Assembly (NCBI RefSeq): GCF_003478445.1
Contig: NZ_QUET01000005.1
Coordinates: 80,040-144,039, forward strand
Reading direction: 5' to 3'
Origin: Roseburia sp. AM59-24XD
GTDB taxonomy: Bacteria > Bacillota > Clostridia > Lachnospirales > Lachnospiraceae
Length of the DNA: 64,000 nucleotides
Shown here: piece by piece, positions 36,581 to 43,802 of the stretch
Layout of the letters: the number at the start of each line of letters is the position of its first letter
Numbering within the stretch: the stretch's first letter is position 1
Translations under genes and position numbers: made by a program
The notes under the pieces: model-generated
Database searches by the model: none
What the model saw: only the letters and a program-made list of their open reading frames with translations
What the model was told of the DNA's origin: nothing

Positions 36581-37549
36581 ATGGACAAGCATTATGATGG
36601 CGAGCAGCCAAGACTGCGCAAAACATTGTTATTCATTTACAATCCCATGGCAGGTAAGGAGCAGATCAGGAATAAGCTGGCAGACATCATCCAGGTGTTC
36701 TGTGAGGCAGATTTCATTGTGACACTGATGGCAACAAACCGGCAGAATGATGCGAAAAACGCAGTGATTGAGTACGGCTCCCGATATGATTATGTTGTCT
36801 GTTCCGGGGGAGACGGCACAATGAATGAGGTGGCAAATGGCATGATGCGTCTTCATGAGAAGCCGATCTGCGGTTATATTCCGGCAGGCACGGTCAACGA
36901 TTTTGCCTCCAGCTTAAGGATACCGAAGATTATGCGTCATGCGGCAGAGCTGGTGACACAGGGAAAGGTATTCCGCTGTGATCTGGGTTCCTTTAATGAC
37001 AAGTTTTTCACTTATGTGGCAGGCTTTGGTGCATTTACCGAGGTGTCCTACACAACGCCGCAGGAATGGAAGAACATGCTTGGGAAAACCGCTTATTTCA
37101 TAGAGGGACTGAAGCATCTGGCAGAGATCAAGCCGCATCATATGCGGATCACTTACGATGACGGTGTGGTGGAGGGTGATTTTGTACTGGGACTTGTCAG
37201 TAATTCCGTGTCCGTGGCAGGATACAAGGCATATCAGAAGGAAGACATCAAGATGGATGACGGTCTGTTTGAGGTGCTTTTCATCCGCGATCTAAAAAAT
37301 GCACTGGAGCTGCAGGAGGTGCTCAATGCCCTTCTTACCAAGCATCTGGATGCGACAAAGATGTTTCGATGCAGCAGCCGGCATCTTCACATTGTCAGTG
37401 ATGATGAGGTACAGTGGACGCTTGACGGCGAGGATGGCGGAAGTTGGGATGAGGTAGATCTGTTCAATCACCAGCAGGTACTTCCGATTATCTGCGGAGA
37501 TGAGGCACTGGAGGATATTTCTTCCCAGATGGGAGAGGAGCCGGTATAA
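36581..37549 (+). CDS. Diacylglycerol kinase-like lipid kinase (YegS/DgkB family)
   Basis: Soluble lipid kinase of the DAGK catalytic family. Motifs: IYNPMAGK near the N-terminus, the nucleotide loop SGGDGTMNEVANG, PAGTVNDFA, and C-terminal WTLDGEDGG. The likely role is recycling diacylglycerol to phosphatidate, which fits cdsA elsewhere in the window. An ATG at 36554 overlapping the queA stop is possible. I prefer 36581 for its GGTGAG site. It is closed by the terminator at 37585-37606. Confidence 0.88.
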   Translation: MDKHYDGEQPRLRKTLLFIYNPMAGKEQIRNKLADIIQVFCEADFIVTLMATNRQNDAKNAVIEYGSRYDYVVCSGGDGTMNEVANGMMRLHEKPICGYIPAGTVNDFASSLRIPKIMRHAAELVTQGKVFRCDLGSFNDKFFTYVAGFGAFTEVSYTTPQEWKNMLGKTAYFIEGLKHLAEIKPHHMRITYDDGVVEGDFVLGLVSNSVSVAGYKAYQKEDIKMDDGLFEVLFIRDLKNALELQEVLNALLTKHLDATKMFRCSSRHLHIVSDDEVQWTLDGEDGGSWDEVDLFNHQQVLPIICGDEALEDISSQMGEEPV

Positions 37550-37584
37550 CAGCGTGTAAATTGGATATGAGATCGACATAAGAT

Positions 37585-37606
37585 AACCCGGAGGAAGCTC
37601 CGGGTT
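37585..37606. terminator. Bidirectional terminator between the lipid kinase gene and sleC
   Basis: AACCCGGAG pairs perfectly with CTCCGGGTT around a GAAG tetraloop. T-rich sequence follows on both strands, so it can serve the plus-strand kinase gene and the minus-strand sleC gene. Confidence 0.85.
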
Positions 37607-37655
37607 AATTTATACATTATGATATCAGGGATTGTAAAACATATATTGTATCCGG

Positions 37656-38427
37656 CTAGGACAGCTCCGCAATCCGGGAGACACCGACATAGATATCGCT
37701 GATGCGGTACCAGGTCGGATAGTCGACAACACCGGTCTGTGGCAGATGAAAGACCTTCTGGAAGATTTTTACGGCATTGGCGGTATCCTCGCCGTAAACA
37801 CCGTCCGCAGCGATCTTCGGGATCAGCGGATAGCCTTTGGAAATGGTGTTTAACTGATTCTGGAGCTGGCGCACCTTCTCACCGGTTGAGCCGATCGTCA
37901 GATCGTAGCCCGGCCATGAGGCAGGAATTCCGGAAATTTCCTCTGACGAATTGATAAAGACTGAATCTCCATAGAAGCGCCGCAGGATCTCGATCGCCGA
38001 ATAACCCTGATCTCCCAGTGTTTTGGATTCCCACTGGCGCATCCAGCGCGGACAGGAAACGCGTTTTCCGTCGCAATATTGCGTGAAAAGAGGTTGCGTA
38101 ATATTTGGTCTCGATATATAATTGGAAAATATCGTATCAACTGCCTGAGAGATGCTTTCAAAGATATTGCGGCCGGGTATAAACTTCTGGTCGTAGGCGG
38201 TTGAGCTGGTGATCGTGAAATCGTATCCACGATTGCGGTACCATTCCGTATAAACACGGTTTAATGTTATGGACTGTATTGCCAGAATATTGGCAAGCAG
38301 CGTTTCTTCCGGCCAGGTGGCATAGATTTCGCTGGATGCAACATTTTTGATGTAATCCTTATATTTTACATAATAGTTCTGCGCTCCGGAGTCGCTTGGC
38401 GGACCGTCATGCACGATTACATATTCG
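37656..38427 (-). CDS. sleC: Spore cortex-lytic enzyme SleC, 3' part (SpoIID-like and peptidoglycan-binding domains)
   Basis: The C-terminal part of SleC, which degrades spore cortex peptidoglycan on germination. Visible: EYVIVHDG at the junction, YIKNVASSEIYATWP and SSTAYDQKFIPGRN of the SpoIID-like lytic transglycosylase domain, and QYCDGKRVSCPRWM. A PG_binding_1 domain follows (IGSTGEKVRQLQNQL to VVDYPTWYRI). About 257 codons remain. There is no proper start: the only candidate is a GTG at 38414 with no ribosome binding site, because the N-terminal part lies 5.36 kb away at 43.8-44.3 kb on the same strand. Joined at the predicted GG crossover the frame reads RVVIP-EYVIVHDG, which fits the family as I remember it. 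Confidence 0.9.
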
Positions 38428-38444
38428 GGGGATGGAGTGCGATA
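38416..38444. repeat. Left junction of the sleC element (att half-sites)
   Basis: Host sequence up to 38427 (ATATTCG), then GG (38428-38429), three bases, then the element-end repeat TGGAGTGCGATA (38433-38444). Its reverse complement matches the other end (43768-43779) at 10 of 12 positions. The spacing to the GG is 3 bp at both ends. Confidence 0.75.
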
Positions 38445-38461
38445 GAGAACGGGGGAATATT

Positions 38462-39736
38462 ATGAAGGAACAATTATCCCGCAGGGAATTAAAATGGTCG
38501 AGACTTGACAATACGGCAAATCTGTTTCCGGTGATCGCAACGGAACGGATGACCAATGTCTATCGTCTATCTCTGACCTTGGAGGAGAAAGTTGATCCGG
38601 TGATTTTACAGCAGGCACTGGACAAGCTCCTGCCTTTGTTTGATCTGATGAATGTTCGGCTTCGAACCGGGGCATTCTGGTATTATTTTGAGACGAACCG
38701 CAAGCCGGCGCCGCGCGTGGAAAAGGAAACCGAGTATCCCTGCCGCAAGATGGAGCCGCAGTTAAATAACCAGTATCTGTTCCGTGTCAGCTACTATAAA
38801 AGACGTATCAATCTTGAGGTGTTTCATGTGCTGGCAGATGGCATGGGCGGCGTGACATTTTTGAAGGAATTAGCCTGTCAGTATCTGCGTCTGGCGCATC
38901 CGGAGCTTTGCAGTCAGGTTGGTGATCATTTGTCGGAGCAGACATCGCTTAACACGGAGGACAGTTATCTGAAGAACTTCCGAAAGGGGCAGCCAAAGGG
39001 TTACAAGTCCAAGCCGGCATTTCATATGAAGGGTGAGAAGCTTAAGGACGGAGCGTTTGGGGTGATCCAGGGATATCTTCCTCTTGATCAGGTCAAAAGA
39101 GCAGCCCATGAGCGCAGTGTGAGTATCAACGAGTATCTCGCAGGCGTGTATGCCTACAGCATCTACAGGGAATGCCTTCACGGCGCGGTGTCAGACAAGC
39201 CGCTGGTGCTGTGTGTTCCGGTAAATTTAAGACCATATTTTGAATCGATCACGACGAGAAACTTTTTCGGAATGGTTAGTGCAGCCTTCGAGCCGGATCA
39301 TGAGGACTATTCGAGAGATGAGATCGAGCATATAATTGTGGAGTCATTGCGGGCACAGATCAACAAGGAGAATCTGGAAAAGCTGTTTTCATATAATGTG
39401 TCCAATCAGAAGAATCTCATGTTGCGTGCCGTACCACTTATTCTGAAAAAAATCGTGATGCAGTGGGTTTATCAGGTCAGCGCCAGAGCAACGACAACGA
39501 CACTGACCAATTTAGGCGTGCTGAAGGTGGGTGAGGAATACCAGCCGTATATCCGGCATTTCTCGGCAATCCTGTCCGTTTCGCAGGGCCAGAATACAAA
39601 GATGACGATCTGCTCTTACGGGGGAGAGATGGTAATTACCTTCAGTTCGATTCTAAAAGACGTCTCTGTACAGAAACGGTTTTTCCGGACATTGGCAGAG
39701 GATGGCATACAGCCTGCAGTAGAGAGCAATCTGTAA
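38462..39736 (+). CDS. Condensation-domain-like acyltransferase (alcohol acetyltransferase type)
   Basis: A 424-aa CoA-dependent acyltransferase-fold protein. The catalytic HxxxDG motif is present as HVLADG. NYVSN-like text (SYNVSNQ) and a late TLTNLG segment also fit the condensation/AATase superfamily. The acyl donor and acceptor are unknown. The frame is open upstream across the junction, but GGGGGA before the ATG at 38462 puts the start wholly inside the element. It is first of a three-gene cargo with DUF6320 and esterase genes. The set suggests acylation and deacylation of a lipid or cell-surface molecule (inference). Confidence 0.82.
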   Translation: MKEQLSRRELKWSRLDNTANLFPVIATERMTNVYRLSLTLEEKVDPVILQQALDKLLPLFDLMNVRLRTGAFWYYFETNRKPAPRVEKETEYPCRKMEPQLNNQYLFRVSYYKRRINLEVFHVLADGMGGVTFLKELACQYLRLAHPELCSQVGDHLSEQTSLNTEDSYLKNFRKGQPKGYKSKPAFHMKGEKLKDGAFGVIQGYLPLDQVKRAAHERSVSINEYLAGVYAYSIYRECLHGAVSDKPLVLCVPVNLRPYFESITTRNFFGMVSAAFEPDHEDYSRDEIEHIIVESLRAQINKENLEKLFSYNVSNQKNLMLRAVPLILKKIVMQWVYQVSARATTTTLTNLGVLKVGEEYQPYIRHFSAILSVSQGQNTKMTICSYGGEMVITFSSILKDVSVQKRFFRTLAEDGIQPAVESNL

Positions 39737-39752
39737 GAAAAGAGGTGAGACT

Positions 39753-40436
39753 GTGAAGTGTTGTAAACGATGTGGCATTGAAGTTCTGGGAAATCGGGAG
39801 GTGTGCCCACTGTGTAACAGTGTTCTTCATCGGGAAGAGCCGAAGAACGGGGAGCGTGATACAGAGGAGGACAGCTTTCCGGATATTGCGGCAAAGCACA
39901 GAGTGCGCCGTCAGATTTTCTGGATCGCCACATATATCTGTGTCATTTTGGAAGCATTGTTTTTGTTCCTGAACAGGCTTTTTTCACCGGGCGTGCGCTG
40001 GTCTTTGATCACCGGAGTGGCAGCCGCATATATTTTATCAAGTTTGTGGCAGATGTTAAGCCGCCGCAAGGGACATATTGTAAAGATTTATTTTCAGGCT
40101 GCTGCTGTATTTGTTCTGCTGGCGGGTATTGATTATTCTCTGGGCTTTCAGGGCTGGTCGATCAGATACGGACTCCCCTGCGTGCTGCTTGCGCTTGCTG
40201 TGATCATTCTGGTCTGCATGATCGTGAATTTCGCCAACTGGCAGAATTATCTGACGATGCAGATATTTATGGTGCTTTTCAGTCTTGGATATCTGATCTA
40301 TTCGGTTGTAGGCAGAGGCGGCAATCGGATCCTTTCGTGGATCGTGTTTGGAACGTATCTGACACTGTGGGTGATGACGATGATCTTAGGCGGGCGGAAA
40401 GCGGAAAATGAGGTTCGCCGCAAATTTCATTTATAA
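39753..40436 (+). CDS. DUF6320-like membrane protein with N-terminal zinc ribbon
   Basis: A 227-aa protein. The first 30 residues form a zinc ribbon (CCKRCG then CPLC), followed by about six hydrophobic segments from residue 50 to 215 and a short basic end. It resembles DUF6320 proteins as I remember them; no function is established. The GTG start has GAGGTGA upstream. It lies 16 bp after the acyltransferase and 15 bp before the esterase, so the three are cotranscribed. Confidence 0.75.
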   Translation: MKCCKRCGIEVLGNREVCPLCNSVLHREEPKNGERDTEEDSFPDIAAKHRVRRQIFWIATYICVILEALFLFLNRLFSPGVRWSLITGVAAAYILSSLWQMLSRRKGHIVKIYFQAAAVFVLLAGIDYSLGFQGWSIRYGLPCVLLALAVIILVCMIVNFANWQNYLTMQIFMVLFSLGYLIYSVVGRGGNRILSWIVFGTYLTLWVMTMILGGRKAENEVRRKFHL

Positions 40437-40451
40437 TACAAAGGAGGATGC

Positions 40452-41339
40452 ATGAGCGTAAAAGGAAAGATTGTCACTGATATGATTCGTTTCTTTACTT
40501 CCCAGAAAATGCTGGGACCAAAGATTCAGGACGGAACACTTCGCAAAAATCTGGTCGAGCCGCCATGGCACTGCCCGGACGAGTATCTGAATCTGCCTAT
40601 TCATATGCGACAGTTTGAAATGGAGCTTCTCACGCCGAAGGCTGCCGACAATGGAGAGGTTGTGCTGCAGCTTCACGGCGGCGGTTATATTGCAAAGATC
40701 CGGAATGCGTACCGGGATTTCGCTGTCCGCTACAGTAAGATCGATCAGTACCGCGTGCTGTCGGTCGATTATCGCGTGGCACCACAGCATCCGTATCCGG
40801 CGGCATTTCAGGATGCCATCGAGGCATACCGCTGGCTTTTGTACTCAGGCTTTAGCGGGGATCGCATCATTCTCGCCGGAGATTCGGCGGGTGGCGGACT
40901 CGTATTGGCACTTGCCATGTATCTGCGCGATCAGAGTATGCCGCTTCCCAAGAAGCTTGTGATGATGTCGCCGTGGACAGATCTGACCGCATCGGGGCCT
41001 TCCTATCAGGAGAATTATGAGAATGATCCTCTTTTTGGCAATACAAGGGAGAGCATGATCTACAACGGCGAATATGCCGGCACACAGGATCCGAAGCTTC
41101 CGTATATTTCTCCGTTGTTCGGAGATTTTCACAGGCTTCCGCCAATGCTGTTCCAGGTGGGAAGTCTGGAAATGCTTCTGAGCGATTCTGTCCTTGCGGC
41201 GCAGAAGGCGAAGGAGGCAGGCTGTGATGTGACACTGACTGTGTATCAGGACATGTTTCATGTATTCCAGCTCAGCATGGATAAGCTGGCGGAGTCGAGA
41301 AAGGCATGGGATGAGGTGGCAGCATTTCTTGGTAAATGA
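40452..41339 (+). CDS. Alpha/beta hydrolase fold-3 esterase (HSL family)
   Basis: A 295-aa carboxylesterase of the hormone-sensitive-lipase type. The oxyanion-hole HGGGY and nucleophile elbow GDSAGGG are clear, and the catalytic His is in FHVFQLS near residue 277. AAGGAGG precedes the ATG. Paired with an acyltransferase in the same operon, it may remove acyl groups from the same class of substrate; this is inference. The operon ends in the terminator at 41374-41406. Confidence 0.88.
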   Translation: MSVKGKIVTDMIRFFTSQKMLGPKIQDGTLRKNLVEPPWHCPDEYLNLPIHMRQFEMELLTPKAADNGEVVLQLHGGGYIAKIRNAYRDFAVRYSKIDQYRVLSVDYRVAPQHPYPAAFQDAIEAYRWLLYSGFSGDRIILAGDSAGGGLVLALAMYLRDQSMPLPKKLVMMSPWTDLTASGPSYQENYENDPLFGNTRESMIYNGEYAGTQDPKLPYISPLFGDFHRLPPMLFQVGSLEMLLSDSVLAAQKAKEAGCDVTLTVYQDMFHVFQLSMDKLAESRKAWDEVAAFLGK

Positions 41340-41373
41340 TGACAGAAATATATAATATGAAATTTCAATCAAT

Positions 41374-41406
41374 AGGTATGTCCTAATTTTGGGACATACC
41401 TTTTTT
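41374..41406 (+). terminator. Terminator of the cargo operon
   Basis: AGGTATGTCC (41374-41383) pairs perfectly with GGACATACCT (41392-41401), followed by a run of Ts. It separates the cargo from the recombinase operon, so the two are independently transcribed. Confidence 0.9.
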
Positions 41407-41410
41407 GTTC

Positions 41411-41437
41411 TACACCTGATCTTTGATGGATACAATA
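41411..41437 (+). promoter_or_regulatory. Candidate mother-cell (sigma-E/K-like) promoter of the recombinase operon
   Basis: GATACAATA at 41429-41437 matches the sigma-K -10 pattern CATAnnnTA at all but the first base and the sigma-E -10 CATACAnT similarly. TACA at 41411-41414 could be a sigma-K -35, with 14 bp spacing instead of the usual 15-16. A TATAAT at 41435-41440 offers a housekeeping alternative, though without a good -35. Confidence 0.35.
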
Positions 41438-41469
41438 TAATGATATTGGTAAAAGGATATCGGATTGGA

Positions 41470-41652
41470 ATGAAAGAAGAGAATCAATATGAGGATGCTG
41501 TCTTTGAGGGCAATTTCGAGGGATACGACGTCTATGTCTCTTATGACACAGACGGACTTGATATGGAGGAAGCCTATGCGTTGTATCAGGAGGCATGCAA
41601 TAGCATTTTGTATCGCAGTCTTGCACAGATGGCACAGGAGGGGAAAAAATGA
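41470..41652 (+). CDS. Small acidic protein coupled to the recombinase
   Basis: A 60-aa protein rich in Glu, Asp and Tyr (EDAVFEGNFEGYDVYVSYDTDG, shown in part). No family assigned. Its stop overlaps the recombinase start by 4 bp (ATGA), so translation is coupled and expression tied. The frame is open 27 codons upstream, but AAAAGGA (41451-41457) fits the ATG at 41470 better. Possible roles are a recombination directionality factor or a regulator; both are inference from position and size. Confidence 0.7.
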   Translation: MKEENQYEDAVFEGNFEGYDVYVSYDTDGLDMEEAYALYQEACNSILYRSLAQMAQEGKK

Positions 41653-42716
41653 TCCGGTGCGCCTTATACCTGCGTCTGTCCAGAGAGGATGGCGAAGGAG
41701 AGAGTAACAGCATTCAGAGCCAGCGCATGCTGTTATTACAGTATATGAAAGAGCAGGAACAGATGGAATGTGTCGGTGAGTGGATCGATGACGGTATCAG
41801 CGGCAGCCACTACGAACGTCCCGGATTTCAGACAATGATGGGCGCTGCACAGAGAAGAGAATTTGACTGTATCCTGTGCAAGGACTTGTCGCGTCTTGGA
41901 AGAGAATATATTCAGACAGGCTATTTGCTGCGGGAGATTCTGCCACGGCTGGGAATCCGCCTGATCGCCGTGGCAGATCATTATGACAGTTACGATGCCG
42001 GTTTTATGGAGGATTCCCTGCTGATGCCGGTCATGAGTCTGATGAATGATGCGTATTGCAGAGATATTTCCAGAAAGGTGCGGTGGCAGCAGCGAACAAA
42101 GCGGATGATGGGGGAGTATATCGGTGCATTTGCCTGCTATGGATATCAGAAAAGCAGCGTGGATGCGCATGTGCTCGTCATTGATCCGGAGGCGGCGAAA
42201 ATTGTCCGCATCATTTATCTGCTGCGGCTTGGCGGCATGGCGGCAGAAAATATTGCCGGTGTCCTGAATATGGGACAGATCAAAAGCCCGTATGAATATA
42301 AAAAAATGCAGGGAAGTCATTATCATTCCGGGTTTGTTCCGGAAAACAACGGACGGCAGGAAAAACTCTGGACACCGCAGACCGTGCGCCGGATCCTTTC
42401 CAATTCCATGTATACAGGTGTAATGATTCAGGGAAAAGATCAGAAGCTCAGCTACAAGCTTCAAAAACGCGTTGCACTTCCGAAGGAGAAGTGGATCTGT
42501 GTAGATGGTGTGCTCCCGGCAATCATTCCGAAGTGGGTTTGCGAGCGGGTCAGAAAGCTTCAGACGAAACGGATCCGTTGTCAGAAAGGAAATGTGTTTT
42601 GTGTGCCGTTTGCCGGATATGGTCTGAATGCAAAGGAGCAGGAAACGGCACAGAAATGGCTGCAGCAAAAGATGACACAGCTTTCCTGTGGAATTGCCGA
42701 TCATGAGCCATGGTGA
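41649..42716 (+). CDS. Serine recombinase, short form (355 aa)
   Basis: Resolvase/invertase-type catalytic domain with nucleophile Ser11 (LYLRLSRED), the conserved QRMLL and DLSRLGREY segments, and the helix leading to DISRKVR. A Recombinase domain follows (about 165-265, ending WTPQTVRRILSNSMYTG). After that come only about 85 residues. The zinc ribbon and coiled coil of large serine integrases are not seen, so it is shorter than the usual 500-plus residues. AGGAGGGG precedes the ATG. It is probably one half of the enzyme pair moving this element. Confidence 0.9.
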   Translation: MIRCALYLRLSREDGEGESNSIQSQRMLLLQYMKEQEQMECVGEWIDDGISGSHYERPGFQTMMGAAQRREFDCILCKDLSRLGREYIQTGYLLREILPRLGIRLIAVADHYDSYDAGFMEDSLLMPVMSLMNDAYCRDISRKVRWQQRTKRMMGEYIGAFACYGYQKSSVDAHVLVIDPEAAKIVRIIYLLRLGGMAAENIAGVLNMGQIKSPYEYKKMQGSHYHSGFVPENNGRQEKLWTPQTVRRILSNSMYTGVMIQGKDQKLSYKLQKRVALPKEKWICVDGVLPAIIPKWVCERVRKLQTKRIRCQKGNVFCVPFAGYGLNAKEQETAQKWLQQKMTQLSCGIADHEPW

Positions 42717-42819
42717 AACGGTTGTGGGTGGCTTTGTTTGTAGAGGAAATTCATGTGGTTCGGCAGGGGGGGAGGGCTGGAGAGGCAAGGAAAGTAAATG
42801 CAACCCAGCAGGTGGACAT

Positions 42820-42930
42820 GAAAGAATAATAAGTGCAATCTGACAGATGGAACTAATCGGAAATGAAAGAATAATAAATGTGATCCGACAGACGGAACGG
42901 GCTGAGGATAGAATAACAAATAGATCCGGA
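42820..42930 (+). repeat. Degenerate 45/42-bp tandem repeats between the recombinase genes
   Basis: GAAAGAATAATAA followed by a variant of ATGTGATCCGACAGACGGAAC occurs at 42820 and 42865. A more diverged third copy starts at 42907 and traces of another lie before 42820. The copies contain stop codons in the frame of the second recombinase. They may be accessory recombinase-binding sites or a decayed coding repeat. Confidence 0.6.
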
Positions 42931-42953
42931 GTGATAAGAAAGGTGGGGAGAGA

Positions 42954-43802
42954 ATGGAGTATCTGGTTGGAATTTACGCCCGCTTGTCCGTAGAGCATGG
43001 CACTGCCAAGGACAACAGCATACAGAATCAGATCCGACTGGCGAAGCAATGGCTGGAAGAGCAGAACGCCAAGCTGGCTCAGAAAAAAATACGGTGCGAA
43101 AGCTTGAGTGAAAAACAAAAGGAAGAAGGAATTTGCGTAGCGGATCGTTGCAGACTTCAGGATATTTATGTGGACAGCGGTTGCAGTGGAACCACATTTC
43201 GCCGCCCGCAGTTTCAGCGGATGCTTGAAGATGCACAGGAGGGGAAGATCAACTGTATTGTGTGTAAGGATGCTTCCCGGATTGGCAGAGATTATCTGCG
43301 AACCGGTGAATATCTTGAGAAAATTTTCCCGCTGATGGGAGTGCGCGTAGTCTGTGTCAGCGATGGATACGACAGTGGGCGCGAGATGCCGGGAAGCCTC
43401 GCCGGTAATCTGAAAAATCTTATGAACGAATGGTATGCAAAGGATATCGGAAGAAGGGTACGTCTTGTCAAACAACAGCAGAGAGAGCGTGGATGCTATC
43501 TGGGGAGCAGAGCGCCCTATGGCTGGCAGATTATTTACTGCGATGGAAGAAGGGGGCTTGAAAAGGATCCGCCGGCGTATGAGGTGATCAAGCAGATGGC
43601 AGAAAGGCGGCAGCAGGGGATGAGTTATCGGCAGATCGCGGGGTGGCTGGAGCAAAACGGGGTCAATACACCGGAACATTACCGGAGGACCGGTGAGGTG
43701 TATCGGTTTGAGTATGGTGAGAAACAGCGACAGACCTGGGAGGCATCCGGGGTACGCCGTATTCTTTTATCACACACCAGAGGGGATTACCACACGACTT
43801 AA
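42954..43802 (+). CDS. Second serine recombinase, truncated at the element end
   Basis: Catalytic domain with nucleophile Ser12 (IYARLSVEHG), CKDASRIGRDY and the long helix to DIGRRVR, then a Recombinase domain that stops abruptly after SGVRRILLSHTRG. That is the position where relatives continue (compare the upstream gene's RRILSNSMYTG). The last six codons lie in sleC sequence beyond the junction. In an excised circle the frame would instead read HTRGGWSAIENGGIL and stop, so the C-terminus differs by a few residues between integrated and circular states. A Cys-rich insertion (about 60-80) is also unusual. GGTGGGGAG precedes the ATG. Confidence 0.85.
   Translation: MEYLVGIYARLSVEHGTAKDNSIQNQIRLAKQWLEEQNAKLAQKKIRCESLSEKQKEEGICVADRCRLQDIYVDSGCSGTTFRRPQFQRMLEDAQEGKINCIVCKDASRIGRDYLRTGEYLEKIFPLMGVRVVCVSDGYDSGREMPGSLAGNLKNLMNEWYAKDIGRRVRLVKQQQRERGCYLGSRAPYGWQIIYCDGRRGLEKDPPAYEVIKQMAERRQQGMSYRQIAGWLEQNGVNTPEHYRRTGEVYRFEYGEKQRQTWEASGVRRILLSHTRGDYHTT
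43768..43800. repeat. Right junction of the sleC element (att half-sites)
   Basis: Element-end repeat TATCACACACCA (43768-43779), three bases (GAG), GG (43783-43784), then host sleC sequence GATTACCACACG. It mirrors the left junction in sequence and spacing. Confidence 0.75.

Larger units (their letters stand above)
38428..43783. mobile_element. 5.36-kb skin-like intervening element inside sleC
   Basis: The segment separates two halves of one minus-strand gene. It carries, all on the plus strand, a three-gene cargo (acyltransferase, DUF6320 protein, esterase), a terminator, a small acidic protein and two serine recombinases, the second ending at the right junction. Removing it by crossover at GG (38428-38429 with 43783-43784) leaves four Gs between ATTC and ATTACC, exactly what the sleC frame needs. 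Its base composition resembles the surrounding chromosome, so it is probably an old resident. No replication, transfer, capsid or transposase genes are seen. This compactness differs from prophage-like skin elements. Confidence 0.85.

Noticed and set aside
38428..38433. GGGGAT direct repeat (38428-38433 and 43782-43787) as the exact crossover block
   Set aside because: Recombination in that register leaves five Gs and puts sleC out of frame; the GG register set by the inverted repeats leaves four.
38396..38461. Longer acyltransferase ORF starting in sleC sequence
   Set aside because: The upstream codons cross the element junction and lack a ribosome binding site; the ATG at 38462 has a strong one.
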